This document shows, in pieces, positions 14,708 to 23,150 of a stretch of DNA of 44,552 nucleotides (position 1 is the stretch's first letter; every line of letters starts with the position of its first letter). The notes below the pieces were generated by a model, which was given only the letters and a program-made list of their open reading frames with translations, had not been told where the DNA came from and did not search any database. Source of the stretch: DAOMFM01 sp035429825 (GTDB taxonomy: Bacteria > Acidobacteriota > Blastocatellia > UBA7656 > JADIYM01); the NCBI GenBank assembly GCA_044224215.1, contig JBGAKX010000021.1, positions 1 to 44,552 of the forward strand. The letters are read 5' to 3'. Position numbers and translations under genes: made by a program.

Positions 14708-16491
14708 ATCAACGGAACCATTGCAAGGACAACGATATACACGATGACCGTCAGCCCGGCGCCGGCAACGACGAAGTCGCGGAAGCGATACCGGCCCGGT
14801 CCGTAGACCATGATGCACGACGGCTCGAGCGGCGTCAGGAACGAGCACGACGCAGCAAACACCACGACCATCACGAGCGTCCGCGGGTTCATCCCGATCG
14901 ACGTTGCCGCGCAAACGGCGATCGGCAGCACGACCAGCGCCGACGCCTGGTTCGACATCGGCTGCGTCAGAAAGACGGTCAGCAGAAAGAACGCGGACAT
15001 CACGGCGAACACGCCGTACGGGCTGACGTACACGACGACCAGATCCGCGAGGTAGCGCGCCGACCCGGTCTTCTCCATGGCATCGCCGAACGCGATCATG
15101 CACGCGATCAGCACCATCATCTCCCAGTTCACGCCGCGATACGCCTCTTCAGGGGTCAGACATCCGGTCAGAAACATCAGCACCACGCCGAGGATGAACG
15201 CGATCGAAAACGGCAGCAGCCCCACCGATCCGACGACCACCGAAAGAACGAAGATCACGAGCGCGATCTTCGCCCGGTTGGATCGCACGAGCTGCGAGCT
15301 GGGGACTTCGCCGAGCACCATGAAGTTGTTGCGATCGAACCCGATCCGCTCGATGGCGACGCGCGCTCCCTGCACGAGCAGCACGTCGCCCGGTCGCAGC
15401 CGCGTATGGCTCAGCTTGTTGCGGCGCACGCCGCCGTGATGGTTGATGGCCAGAACCGTCAGGCTCTGGCGTTCGCGGAAGCGCGACTCCTTGAGCGTCC
15501 GGTTCGCCTGCCACGAACCGGGCATGATCGTGAGCTCTGCGAGCTCGACGTCCTTTGACGTCAGATCCGGATCGCGGAGCTTGACGTCCGCCAGGATCTC
15601 GATTCCCGCGATGTCCTTTATCCGCATGATGTTGGCGACCTTGCCCTCGACGAGCAGCAGATCGCCAGCCTCGATCACGAGGTCGGGACTCGGCGACAGC
15701 GTCTGCGTCTTGCCGCGGATCAGGCCGAGGATGTTCAGATCGAGCCTCTCGCCGATCTGCGCGTTGCGGACCTCGCGGCCGACGAGGCTCGAGCCGGGCA
15801 GAACGAGGAGCTCGGCGAGGTAATCGCGCATCTTGTAGTCGGTCGTCAGCTCGCCGCCCTTGTGGCGTTCGGGGATCAGCTTCTGGCCCACAAAGAAAAT
15901 GTAGAGCATGCCGACGACGGTGAGCGTCAGCCCGACGGGTGTCAGCTCGAACAGCGAGATGCCCTTCATTCCGTAGTCCGGCAGCCTGCCGCTGATCACG
16001 AGGTTCGTCGACGTGCCGATCAGCGTGACCGTTCCGCCGAGGATGATCGAGAACGCGAGCGGCATCAGCACCTTTGAGGGGCTGATCCCCATACGCTGCG
16101 TCAGCCCGATCGCGATGGGCAGAAACACCGCAGTGGTCACCGTGTTCGACATCCAGAACGAGACGCAGGCCGCGACGATGAGCAGCATCGGCACGACGGT
16201 CCACGGCCGCTTGGAACCCATCGTGAAGAGGCGACGCCCGATCTCGGCCGTGACTCCGGTTCGAACGAGACCGATCGTCAGCATGAAGTCGCCGATCAGC
16301 AGCAGGACGGTTTCGTCGCCGAATGCCGAGAACGCCTCGGTGGGCGTCAGGATCTGCATGCCGAAGTATTTGGGGATCGTGAGCGCCAGCAGGACGAACA
16401 GCGCAACGATGTCGACGGCGAAGATCTCGAACGCAAACAGCGCGAGCGCTACCAGGAAGAGTCCAAGCACAAAGGCGATCTGTGGAGTCAT
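14695..16491 (-). CDS. SLC13/DASS-type permease with two TrkA_C (RCK_C) domains
   Basis: 598 residues from the ATG at 16491, which has GAGG 5 bases upstream. Two bundles of hydrophobic helices flank a soluble centre (about residues 205-390) containing two TrkA_C-like domains (for example DLNILGLIRGKTQTL and SLTVLAINHHGG with RLRPGDVLLVQG). Conserved transporter hairpins are visible: WMSNTVTTAVFLPIAIGL and LIGTSTNLVISG in the first half, QPMSNQASALVVLPIA in the second, the SNT motifs that bind sodium and substrate in this superfamily. Likely substrates are anions such as sulfate or dicarboxylates; sequence alone does not decide. First gene of an operon ending with dtd. Confidence 0.92.
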   Translation of the reverse strand: MTPQIAFVLGLFLVALALFAFEIFAVDIVALFVLLALTIPKYFGMQILTPTEAFSAFGDETVLLLIGDFMLTIGLVRTGVTAEIGRRLFTMGSKRPWTVVPMLLIVAACVSFWMSNTVTTAVFLPIAIGLTQRMGISPSKVLMPLAFSIILGGTVTLIGTSTNLVISGRLPDYGMKGISLFELTPVGLTLTVVGMLYIFFVGQKLIPERHKGGELTTDYKMRDYLAELLVLPGSSLVGREVRNAQIGERLDLNILGLIRGKTQTLSPSPDLVIEAGDLLLVEGKVANIMRIKDIAGIEILADVKLRDPDLTSKDVELAELTIMPGSWQANRTLKESRFRERQSLTVLAINHHGGVRRNKLSHTRLRPGDVLLVQGARVAIERIGFDRNNFMVLGEVPSSQLVRSNRAKIALVIFVLSVVVGSVGLLPFSIAFILGVVLMFLTGCLTPEEAYRGVNWEMMVLIACMIAFGDAMEKTGSARYLADLVVVYVSPYGVFAVMSAFFLLTVFLTQPMSNQASALVVLPIAVCAATSIGMNPRTLVMVVVFAASCSFLTPLEPSCIMVYGPGRYRFRDFVVAGAGLTVIVYIVVLAMVPLIWKP

Positions 16492-16577
16492 AGGAGCCTC
16501 GCTGGCGAAACAGGCCCGTAGGATACGACATGGCCCGACGGCGCGAAAGCGTGCGGTCGCCGCCGCGTGCGCGACTG

Positions 16578-16583
16578 TATACT
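16578..16583 (+). promoter_or_regulatory. Extended -10 giving a leaderless start for the metzincin gene
   Basis: TG followed directly by TATACT (16578-16583), then 7 bases, then the ATG at 16591. No Shine-Dalgarno and no good -35 are visible. Confidence 0.35.
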
Positions 16584-16590
16584 GTCGCCT

Positions 16591-18693
16591 ATGCGCATTC
16601 TGCTGCTGATCGCGGTCACGTTGTCGGTCGTCGCGGTCGCTCCCGCGGGCGACCGCGGAGCCGGCCGGTCGCACACGTGCGGAACAACCGATGCGGGTGC
16701 GGCAAAGCTCTCGGACGTCGAGTTCGCCGGTATCGTTCCGGGACGCGGATTGTCGGCCGAGGATTTCGCCGACGGCGGATTGCTGATCGAAGCGGATCCC
16801 TCGCTCGCACTCGTGACCGACGATCCGATCGGCGTGTTGACGCGCGCGGCGCGAAACTGGGAGATCCCTGGAACGATGATCAAGTTCCGCATCGCGGGGC
16901 CCGGCTCGGGCGGCAATGTCGTTCGCGCCGAGAACATCAAGCAGGCGGCGCGCGCGACGGTTGGCCGGCCGGGGTGGGGGCGAAACCACAACCTTGTGAT
17001 GACGCTCGACGAGCCGTTTAGCCGCGGCGACGACTCGCTCGTTGCGGTCGTGACGCACGAGATGGGCCACTGGCTCGGGTTCGACCATTCGTTTCTCGGG
17101 TCGACCGTGATGTTTCCGGTTCTGACGGACCGGATCAACTGGGTCGACCCGGACCAGGTGGCCAAGGCGGTGGCACGCTATGGAACGGCGCCAAACTCAC
17201 TCGCCGAGATCCGCGGCAGCGTCACGCGCGGCGGGGTGGCGCTCGTGGGTGCGCGCGTGAACATCCTTGGGGTCGAGGGACGGACGGCGTTCGCCACGTT
17301 CGCCGGAACCGACGGAGCGTTCCACGTTCCGGTATACGCGGGGACCTACCGAATCGTCGTCGATCCAAACGACGGGCCGGCGGTGAAGGGCAACTTCATC
17401 GGAACGTATCCAGGCGGACCGCTCGACTACGCGACATACGAGGTTCCCGGCGAGGTGGTCGTTTCGGAAGGCCAGACGAGCGTGCTCGATCTGCAGGTGC
17501 CTGCCGGCGGCGACATCGGGTTTCGCATCGTGACGGACGAACCGACAACGTGCGGGCCAGGCGCCCAGGTTCAGGCCGTGGCGATCTACTATGAGGGCGC
17601 GAATCCGGACGAGATCGCGGGCGTCGATTCGCTGTCGGACGACATTACGATCACGCAGGTGACCGACGTCGGATCGAGAATGGCCGTCTTCTTTGACGTG
17701 CGACCGCTAGCGCTGCCGGGACCGCGCGCGATGCGGCTGCGCAAGACGAACGGCGCGGTGGCGCTGCTTCCGGGCGCGGTGCTGATCGTTGCGCCGCTCG
17801 CGCTCGACGACGCGGCCTATAACACGCGAACGGAGGCCGGCGCGCCGGTGAACGTGGCCTGGGTCGACAATGTTCCGCGCGACGACACGGAGCAGATCGT
17901 GGTCAGCGCGTCGATCGACGCCGGCGCGACGTGGGACGAGGTCGGGCGCGTCGAGCCGACCGAGACGACATTCGCGTGGCAGCCGGACGACGAACTGACG
18001 ACGCCGGCGCTGAGGATCCGGATCGAGGCGGTGGACTCGCTCGGAACGAGACTCGCGCGCGACGAGAGCATCTTCAACACGGGACTCGGCGAGCCTGCGC
18101 GCGGTGCGGCGCCGGGCTCCGCGGATTCCGAATCGCCGACGGTGACGGTCGTGTCCCCGGCCGGAGGCGAGACGCTCGCGCTCGACGAGACGACACGCAT
18201 CGCGTGGCGGGCCGGCGACGACACCGGCGTGACCACGCAGGTCGTCGAGTTCTCGACCGACGGGGGAGCGCGGTGGAAGACGCTCGGCACGTTCGGATCG
18301 GTGATACGCGAAGCGGCGTGGGTCCCGGACGGCAAGTCGTCTGATGCGGTGCTCGTGAGGGTGACGGTCCGCGACGCGGCGGGCAACACGGTGTCGGATA
18401 CGGGCGACACGCCATCGCGCCTCCGGATGCGCCCGGCCGTCGAACGCGTGACCGCAAAGACAAAGGGTACGACGATCACGCTAAAGATCCGGGGCGCCGG
18501 GTTCGAGCAAGGGGCGTCGGTCCGTGTGAACGGCGTGACGGTGTTGCCGCGTGTCGCCTATTCGGCTTCCACGGCGACGCTGAAGGTCAAGGGAACGGCC
18601 ACCGACCTCAACCTGCTGCCTTCCGGTCAGTCGAACACGGTGACGATCGCCATCGGCGGCCTCGAGTCCGCCGCGGCGACGTTCGTGTACTGA
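16591..18693 (+). CDS. Secreted metzincin-like zinc protease with Ig-like and TIG-like domains
   Basis: 700 residues from the ATG at 16591, which gives a good signal peptide (MRILLLIAVTLSVVAVAPAG). The zinc motif HEMGHWLGFDH at 156-166 has all three histidines and the catalytic Glu, followed by a Met-turn candidate VMFP (Met174), as in matrixins (M10). After the protease domain come a carboxypeptidase-regulatory-like strand domain (about 208-310, GGVALVGARVNI), Ig/fibronectin-like repeats (about 400-610) and a C-terminal IPT/TIG-like domain (about 620-700, LKIRGAGFEQGASVRVNG). Expected location is outside the cytoplasm, cutting extracellular protein. No propeptide cysteine switch is obvious. 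It is divergent from the transporter operon. Confidence 0.88.
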   Translation: MRILLLIAVTLSVVAVAPAGDRGAGRSHTCGTTDAGAAKLSDVEFAGIVPGRGLSAEDFADGGLLIEADPSLALVTDDPIGVLTRAARNWEIPGTMIKFRIAGPGSGGNVVRAENIKQAARATVGRPGWGRNHNLVMTLDEPFSRGDDSLVAVVTHEMGHWLGFDHSFLGSTVMFPVLTDRINWVDPDQVAKAVARYGTAPNSLAEIRGSVTRGGVALVGARVNILGVEGRTAFATFAGTDGAFHVPVYAGTYRIVVDPNDGPAVKGNFIGTYPGGPLDYATYEVPGEVVVSEGQTSVLDLQVPAGGDIGFRIVTDEPTTCGPGAQVQAVAIYYEGANPDEIAGVDSLSDDITITQVTDVGSRMAVFFDVRPLALPGPRAMRLRKTNGAVALLPGAVLIVAPLALDDAAYNTRTEAGAPVNVAWVDNVPRDDTEQIVVSASIDAGATWDEVGRVEPTETTFAWQPDDELTTPALRIRIEAVDSLGTRLARDESIFNTGLGEPARGAAPGSADSESPTVTVVSPAGGETLALDETTRIAWRAGDDTGVTTQVVEFSTDGGARWKTLGTFGSVIREAAWVPDGKSSDAVLVRVTVRDAAGNTVSDTGDTPSRLRMRPAVERVTAKTKGTTITLKIRGAGFEQGASVRVNGVTVLPRVAYSASTATLKVKGTATDLNLLPSGQSNTVTIAIGGLESAAATFVY

Positions 18694-18697
18694 TCGG

Positions 18698-18726
18698 ATC
18701 TGCGCAGATTCGCGTCAATCTGCGGC
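18698..18726. repeat. Palindromic repeat family B, copy 2 (short)
   Basis: ATCTGCGCAGATTCGCG followed by TCAATCTGCGGC. It fills the 21-base gap between two convergent genes and supplies the stop and last codons of the DMT exporter (Gln-Ala-Ala-Asp end). Confidence 0.75.
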
Positions 18727-19614
18727 CTGTCTTCCTCGGATCGACGCCAGCACCAGACCGCCGAGGATCAGCGGCGCGCCAGCAATTGTCCACATCGAAG
18801 GGACTTCGCCAAAGATCAGGAACGCCAGCACCGCCGCCCCGACGGGCTCCGCCAGGATCGCCACCGACACCGTATCCGCCCGCAGGTATCCGAGCAGCCA
18901 GTTGAACACGGTGTGACCAAAGATCGTCGGGATGATCGCAAGCAGCAGAAATCCGATCCAGATACGCGGCGGAAACCCCGTCAGCGCCGCGCCCGACCCG
19001 ACGCACAGCAGCAGCAGCCCAAGCGTCGCGATCGTGTAGACCGGTACGACGTAGCCGAGCAATCCAAGCCGCGCCCGCGAATAGCGGCCGGACAGAAAGT
19101 ACCCGACGACCGTCACCGCGCCGCCGAGCGCAAGCAGGTCCCCTTTCCAGCTGTCGCCGCCGCCGCCTGCAAACCCCTGTGCAGAAATGATCGCCACGCC
19201 GGCCATCGCAAGCACCACGCCGATGAGGACGCGCCGCGTCGGCCGTTCACCCAGAAAGATCGCCGAGAAGATGACCACAAAGACCGTCTGGCTCGACACG
19301 ATCAGGACCGACCGCGCGACGGGAACGTAGCCGAACGACATCGTCCACAGCGCGAAGTGCGCCGCGAGGCAAACTCCTGAAAAGAGGAGGATTCGGCGAT
19401 GTCCCTCGCCCGTGATCCGAGTGCGCCGTCCGGCGGCCATCGCGCCGAGAATCGCCGTCGCGAACGCCATTCGGTAGAAGGCGACCGTCAGCAGCGCGAC
19501 GCCGCTCAGCGCGAGCCCACGGATCAGCACGCTCGCGAATGAAATCGCCACGATGCCGAGCATCAGAGCCAGCGTGAGCCTGGTCTGACTCGGCGGATTC
19601 GCGGCGTCGGGCAT
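18715..19614 (-). CDS. EamA/DMT-superfamily exporter
   Basis: 299 residues forming ten hydrophobic helices in two EamA halves (about residues 12-145 and 158-293). The second half has the typical ending ILAEPVGAAVLAFLIFGE. Family members export amino acids, nucleobases or other small metabolites; the substrate is not predictable. The C-terminal codons lie within a family B repeat. The ATG at 19614 lies 6 bases after a -10 hexamer, with no Shine-Dalgarno, so the mRNA is probably leaderless. Confidence 0.92.
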   Translation of the reverse strand: MPDAANPPSQTRLTLALMLGIVAISFASVLIRGLALSGVALLTVAFYRMAFATAILGAMAAGRRTRITGEGHRRILLFSGVCLAAHFALWTMSFGYVPVARSVLIVSSQTVFVVIFSAIFLGERPTRRVLIGVVLAMAGVAIISAQGFAGGGGDSWKGDLLALGGAVTVVGYFLSGRYSRARLGLLGYVVPVYTIATLGLLLLCVGSGAALTGFPPRIWIGFLLLAIIPTIFGHTVFNWLLGYLRADTVSVAILAEPVGAAVLAFLIFGEVPSMWTIAGAPLILGGLVLASIRGRQAAD

Positions 19615-19620
19615 CGGAGG

Positions 19621-19649
19621 AGTGTAGGCTCGGCGTCCAAATCATGCAA
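19621..19649 (-). promoter_or_regulatory. Promoter giving a leaderless start for the EamA gene
   Basis: On the minus strand: TTGCAT (19644-19649), 17-base spacer and TACACT (19621-19626), then 6 bases to the ATG at 19614, so the predicted +1 falls on the start codon. Confidence 0.5.
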
Positions 19650-19704
19650 TTTTCTAACGATTGGAGCCGCAAGCCCTGCTGCGAGTCATAATTACGAACT
19701 TGTC

Positions 19705-19713
19705 TGGTAGAAT
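19705..19713 (+). promoter_or_regulatory. Extended -10 promoter of the M15-like gene
   Basis: TGG followed by TAGAAT (19708-19713), 5/6 to consensus with an extended -10 TG. No clear -35. The transcript start would be near 19720, about 40 bases before the ATG at 19760. Confidence 0.4.
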
Positions 19714-19759
19714 GGGCGTTCAGGCTGAGGGCCCCGATCCGGGTCCGGCCGAGTTGATC

Positions 19760-20584
19760 ATGCGGATTCGCACAACACTCTTCATTGCACTTGTCTGGCT
19801 GGGCGTCTCGCTCGGTTCGGCCGCGAGCGCGCGCGCCCAGGAGCGGGGCATCGGCGTGCCGCCGCCGACCGATGAACAGGCGCGCCTGATCACGATCGCA
19901 CAGAAGCGCGTGAAGGACGGTGAGGAGAGTTTTGCGCGTGGAGATTTCGAGCACGCGCGGACTGCGTTCGACGACGCGATCGACGCGTTTCTCGACAGCG
20001 GCTATGACCTGCGCTCGGATCCGGAGCTTCAGGCTGCGTACCGCGAGGCGGTCGAGAAGGTGAATCGGTACCAGTCGCTCGCGCTCAACGCGGACGGCGA
20101 CGAGACGTGGCCGCTTCAGGCATACGAGGCGACGGCGGATGACTTGCGCGAGATCGATCCTGTGAGCGCCGACGAACTGGCCGCCGCCGGCTCGGACCTG
20201 CTGAACGCGAGTTTTGGCGTGCGCGTGGCCGAAGTCGAACGGCGCTTTGCCGAGAAGTTCGGCCGCAACTTTACGCTCACGGGCCGCGACACGTCGGTGC
20301 ACGCCAGGCTCTACGGCTACGGCCGAGCGGCCGATGTGCGCGTGAGCGATCTGTCGCAGGCGCACATCGACTTCATCGTGCAGAACTGCCGTGCGCTGAA
20401 CATGCGCGTCCTCGACTTCTCGACCCCCGATCGCGTGTACCAGCACAACATCCGTGTAATCGCGCTCGGGCGCCCGCTCGATACGCTCGCCACCGGAACG
20501 CACATCCACCTGAACGATCAACCGCGAGTTGCGGTGTACCGCGAGCAGCCGGCAGCAAAGAAGACAGTGTCCGGCCGTCAGTAA
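19760..20584 (+). CDS. Secreted protein with peptidase M15-like C-terminal domain
   Basis: 274 residues from the ATG at 19760, chosen because it begins a clear signal peptide (MRIRTTLFIALVWLGVSLGS, cleavage near ARAQ); earlier in-frame starts lack one. Residues about 38-105 are helical and TPR-like. The C-terminal part has SVHARLYGYGRAADVRV (His181, Asp192) and GTHIHLN (His248, His250), matching the zinc-binding order His-Asp-His of M15/DacB-like peptidoglycan peptidases, although the spacing after the first His is longer than the usual SxHxxGxAxD. A cell-wall D,D-peptidase or a degenerate relative is plausible. It is followed 21 bases later by a sigma-factor gene. Confidence 0.7.
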   Translation: MRIRTTLFIALVWLGVSLGSAASARAQERGIGVPPPTDEQARLITIAQKRVKDGEESFARGDFEHARTAFDDAIDAFLDSGYDLRSDPELQAAYREAVEKVNRYQSLALNADGDETWPLQAYEATADDLREIDPVSADELAAAGSDLLNASFGVRVAEVERRFAEKFGRNFTLTGRDTSVHARLYGYGRAADVRVSDLSQAHIDFIVQNCRALNMRVLDFSTPDRVYQHNIRVIALGRPLDTLATGTHIHLNDQPRVAVYREQPAAKKTVSGRQ

Positions 20585-20605
20585 TCCACCGTCCCTGAAA
20601 TCTCA

Positions 20606-21190
20606 TTGTCCGACGCGATCACCGAGCACGAGTTGTTCGACCGGTGCCTGAGCGGAGACGAAGCCGCGTGGGCGGAGCTCATCACGCGGTACCGTGGTCT
20701 GATCTACGCGGTGCCGCGCCGCGTCGGTCTCTCGCCAGAGGATTCCGGCGACGTCTTTCAGCGCGTGTGTCTGCTGCTGTATCAGCGGCTCGGGTCGATC
20801 CGCGATCCGAATCGCCTCGGAGGGTGGTTGCTGACGACGGCGACTCGCGAATCGATCCGCGTATCGCGCCGCTCGCGCCGCGATGTGCAGATCGACTCCG
20901 GCCGCGACGACGCTCCGACGGGAGGCGACGACGCCATACCCGACATCCGGCCGCTCCCCGACGACGAGCGCGAGCGGATCGAGCGCGCGCAGATGCTGCG
21001 ATCGGCACTGGCTGAGCTGTCGGAGCGATGCCGGTTGTTGCTCGAGGAGTTTCTGCGAGACGACAGCGCCAACTATCGCGACGTCGCGCGGAGGCTCGGG
21101 ATCCCGATCGGGAGTATCGGTCCGACACGTGCCCGGTGTTTTGCTCGTCTCCGCGAAGTGCTTGCCGAACGTGGTTTTACGCGAATCTAA
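20606..21190 (+). CDS. ECF-like RNA polymerase sigma factor
   Basis: 194 residues from a TTG. Region 2 is visible at about 8-85 (AWAELITRYRGLIYAVPRRVGLSPEDSGDVFQ, a typical sigma70_r2 pattern) and region 4 at about 130-190 (LSERCRLLLEEFL, then YRDVARRLGIPIGSIGPTRARCFARLRE, the DNA-binding helix-turn-helix). An acidic linker of about 40 residues separates them. No anti-sigma factor is adjacent. The last codons lie in a family B repeat. The TTG start is uncertain; no strong Shine-Dalgarno is visible. Confidence 0.88.
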   Translation: MSDAITEHELFDRCLSGDEAAWAELITRYRGLIYAVPRRVGLSPEDSGDVFQRVCLLLYQRLGSIRDPNRLGGWLLTTATRESIRVSRRSRRDVQIDSGRDDAPTGGDDAIPDIRPLPDDERERIERAQMLRSALAELSERCRLLLEEFLRDDSANYRDVARRLGIPIGSIGPTRARCFARLREVLAERGFTRI

Positions 21191-21204
21191 CGCAGATCTG
21201 CGGC
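21179..21204. repeat. Palindromic repeat family B, copy 3 (short)
   Basis: ACGCGAATCTAACGCAG followed by ATCTGCGGC. It includes the sigma-factor stop codon and fills the 19-base gap to the convergent TPR gene. Confidence 0.7.
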
Positions 21205-21209
21205 TGCTC

Positions 21210-22250
21210 CTACTTCCACGCGTCGACCACGTTCAGCAGCATCGGATTCTGCGGATCGATCCGCGTCGCACGGTCGACGACCTTCTGAGCGCTCTCGACG
21301 CGGCCCTCCGTGTAGTAGAGCCCCGCAAGCTGCGCAAGCGCCGGCACGCTCAACGGATCCTGGTCGAGCAGCTGGTTGAGTATCTTCTCGGATTCGCCAA
21401 GCCGGCCGGTCGCCGCAAACCCTTGGGCCAGCAGAAGCCGTGGAACGAACGCCGAATCGCCCGACTTCGACACGACCTCCTGCAAGGTCGGAAGCGCGAG
21501 CTCGTACTGGTCGGACGCGGCGTCGTCGAGATACGAGAACACCAGCTCGACGACCGGATCCGGATCGTCCTTTGCCTGTTCGGTCTGCGTCTTGAGTGCG
21601 CTGGTCATCGAAGCGACGCGCGCTGCCTGTGGCGTGTCGGGGCGCACGAGCATCTGCGCGTAGAGCAACTCGAACAGTCCGTCCGATGCGCGGCCGGATG
21701 CGATCAGCACGCCTCCGAGATCGATCCTGAGGTCCACATCCGCCGGGTACCTGCGGATCGCGGTCTTGAGTGCGTCCGCGGCACCCGAAGCGTTTCCAGA
21801 CGCCATGAGCGACTTCGCAAGCAAACGATAGTCGGCCGCGCGCGCATCCGCAGGATCGACATCGAACGCGGCGCGAATCTCGCGGCTGCTGCGGTCCGCG
21901 TCGCCCGACGCGGCGAACGCCGCCGCAAGCAGGTATCGCGCACGCGCGGTCGTCGGCGCGACGTCGAGCGCGTGCTGCAGGTTCGCGATTGCGTTGGCCG
22001 GCTGTCCGTTGTCGAGCGCCTTCTGACCGATGATCGTGTAGAGCTCGCCGGCGCGCGCGCGGTCGCCATTGTCGAGCGCGTCCGCGAGCTGCTCCTCGAG
22101 CGTCTTCGGTGGGAGCGGCTCCTCGCTGGCTGGCGGCGCGACGGGCGAAATCGGCTTGGTGTTCGGCGTCTGCACGGGTCGCGCGGTCACGCTGACGCCC
22201 GACCCCACGACAAGGGCGGCACAGAAGACTGCATGGAGTGCACGACGCAT
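21210..22250 (-). CDS. Secreted or periplasmic TPR-repeat protein
   Basis: 346 residues from the ATG at 22250, chosen because it gives a signal peptide (MRRALHAVFCAALVVGSGVS, cleavage near VTA). After a Pro-rich linker, the rest is a series of about eight TPR-like helical pairs, for example ANAIANLQHALDVAP, SGAADALKTAIRRYPADVDLR and the final AQKVVDRATRIDPQNP. TPR arrays serve as protein-binding scaffolds; no catalytic domain is present. It is divergent from ruvA and convergent with the sigma factor. Confidence 0.88.
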   Translation of the reverse strand: MRRALHAVFCAALVVGSGVSVTARPVQTPNTKPISPVAPPASEEPLPPKTLEEQLADALDNGDRARAGELYTIIGQKALDNGQPANAIANLQHALDVAPTTARARYLLAAAFAASGDADRSSREIRAAFDVDPADARAADYRLLAKSLMASGNASGAADALKTAIRRYPADVDLRIDLGGVLIASGRASDGLFELLYAQMLVRPDTPQAARVASMTSALKTQTEQAKDDPDPVVELVFSYLDDAASDQYELALPTLQEVVSKSGDSAFVPRLLLAQGFAATGRLGESEKILNQLLDQDPLSVPALAQLAGLYYTEGRVESAQKVVDRATRIDPQNPMLLNVVDAWK

Positions 22251-22365
22251 ATAGTTGAACCGCTTCGATTGTCCGAGTTCGCGTGGTGGGGGTCGTCCAA
22301 CTTTACACGAAGACGCACTGCGGCTGAAAGAACGGTTTCCACGACGCTGCCCGATCTGCGCCCGC

Positions 22366-22394
22366 TTGACCGCAACTGCTGAGTTACCTAGACT
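22366..22394 (+). promoter_or_regulatory. Promoter giving a leaderless start for ruvA
   Basis: TTGACC (22366-22371, 5/6), 17-base spacer and TAGACT (22389-22394), then 7 bases to the GTG at 22402. The predicted +1 coincides with the start codon and there is no Shine-Dalgarno. Confidence 0.6.
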
Positions 22395-22401
22395 TCCGGC
22401 C

Positions 22402-23013
22402 GTGATTGCCCACCTTGCCGGAACCGTGCTGCTCAAGCAGCCGAACGTCGTCGTGATCGACGTCAACGGCGTCGGCTACGAGGTCACGATCCCCGTGTCG
22501 ACGTTCTACGACATCGGCGAGGTGGGCTCGGCGTTGTCGCTGCGCGTGCACACGTACGTGCGCGAGGACGTCATCCAGCTGTTCGGGTTTCGGACCGGCC
22601 GCGAAAAGGACCTGTTTCTGAAGCTGACGAGCGTGACCGGCATAGGCCCGAAGCTCGCGATCACGATCCTTTCGGGAATGAGCCCCGACGAGCTTATTCC
22701 GGCGATCCGGGCGAACGACCTCGCAAGACTGACATCGATTCCGGGGGTCGGGAAGAAGACCGCGGAACGCGTGGTGATGGAGTTGCGCGACAAGATGGCT
22801 GCGATGATGGGTCCCGAAGCCGAAGCTGCGTATTCCGCGCCAGGCGGCGCGGGCAGCGGCGACGCTGTGCGCGACGATACCGTCGCTGCGCTCCTGTCGC
22901 TCGGCTATCAGCGCGCGCTGGCCGAGAAGGCCGTCGCGCGAGTGCTCGACCAGGATCCCGATCAATCGATCGAGCAGGTCCTGCGCGCGTCGCTCAAGCT
23001 GCTGTCGCGATAG
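22402..23013 (+). CDS. ruvA: Holliday junction branch migration protein RuvA
   Basis: 203 residues, normal family length. The GTG at 22402 gives the standard N-terminus (M)IAHLAGTVL; longer frames upstream are not supported. Domain I is the OB-fold (1-62, NGVGYEVTIP). Domain II has paired helix-hairpin-helix motifs (VTGIGPKLAITILS near 76-89 and IPGVGKKTAERVVMEL near 111-126) that bind DNA backbone. A flexible Ala/Gly linker leads to domain III (about 155-203, VAALLSLGYQRALAEKAV), which contacts RuvB. ruvB and ruvC are not in this window. Confidence 0.97.
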   Translation: MIAHLAGTVLLKQPNVVVIDVNGVGYEVTIPVSTFYDIGEVGSALSLRVHTYVREDVIQLFGFRTGREKDLFLKLTSVTGIGPKLAITILSGMSPDELIPAIRANDLARLTSIPGVGKKTAERVVMELRDKMAAMMGPEAEAAYSAPGGAGSGDAVRDDTVAALLSLGYQRALAEKAVARVLDQDPDQSIEQVLRASLKLLSR

Positions 23014-23030
23014 CGACCGGCACGTGTTTT

Positions 23031-23091
23031 GCCGCAGATTCACGCAGATACACGCGGATCAGATTCGTGTTCATCTGCGTAAATCTGCGGC
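23031..23091. repeat. Palindromic repeat family B, copy 4 (full)
   Basis: GCCGCAGATTCACGCAGAT at one end and ATCTGCGTAAATCTGCGGC at the other form an inverted repeat; flanking TTTT and AAAA extend the stem. It lies between convergent ruvA and alaS, immediately followed by a half copy of family A. Confidence 0.9.
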
Positions 23092-23105
23092 AAAAAACAT
23101 AGAGC

Positions 23106-23149
23106 AAAAGCGCCGTCGCGCCCTCTTGGCTTGCCGGCGCACTCCAAAG
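23106..23149. repeat. Palindromic repeat family A, copy 2 (single arm)
   Basis: AAAGCGCCGTCGCGC, then GGCTTGCCGGCGCACTCC, matching the left arm of copies at 2082 and 35804. The second arm is missing; the sequence passes straight into the alaS stop codon at 23151-23153. Confidence 0.85.
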
Positions 23150-23150
23150 C

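Noticed and set aside
14708..15103. N-terminal extension of the TPR-like protein into the transporter gene
   Set aside because: The extension lies in another frame of a well-supported transporter; the ATG at 14707 begins the membrane segment.
23026..23099. Classical intrinsic terminator for ruvA or alaS
   Set aside because: The stem is flanked by T-runs before and A-runs after on the plus strand, so neither transcript has a U-tract following the stem.
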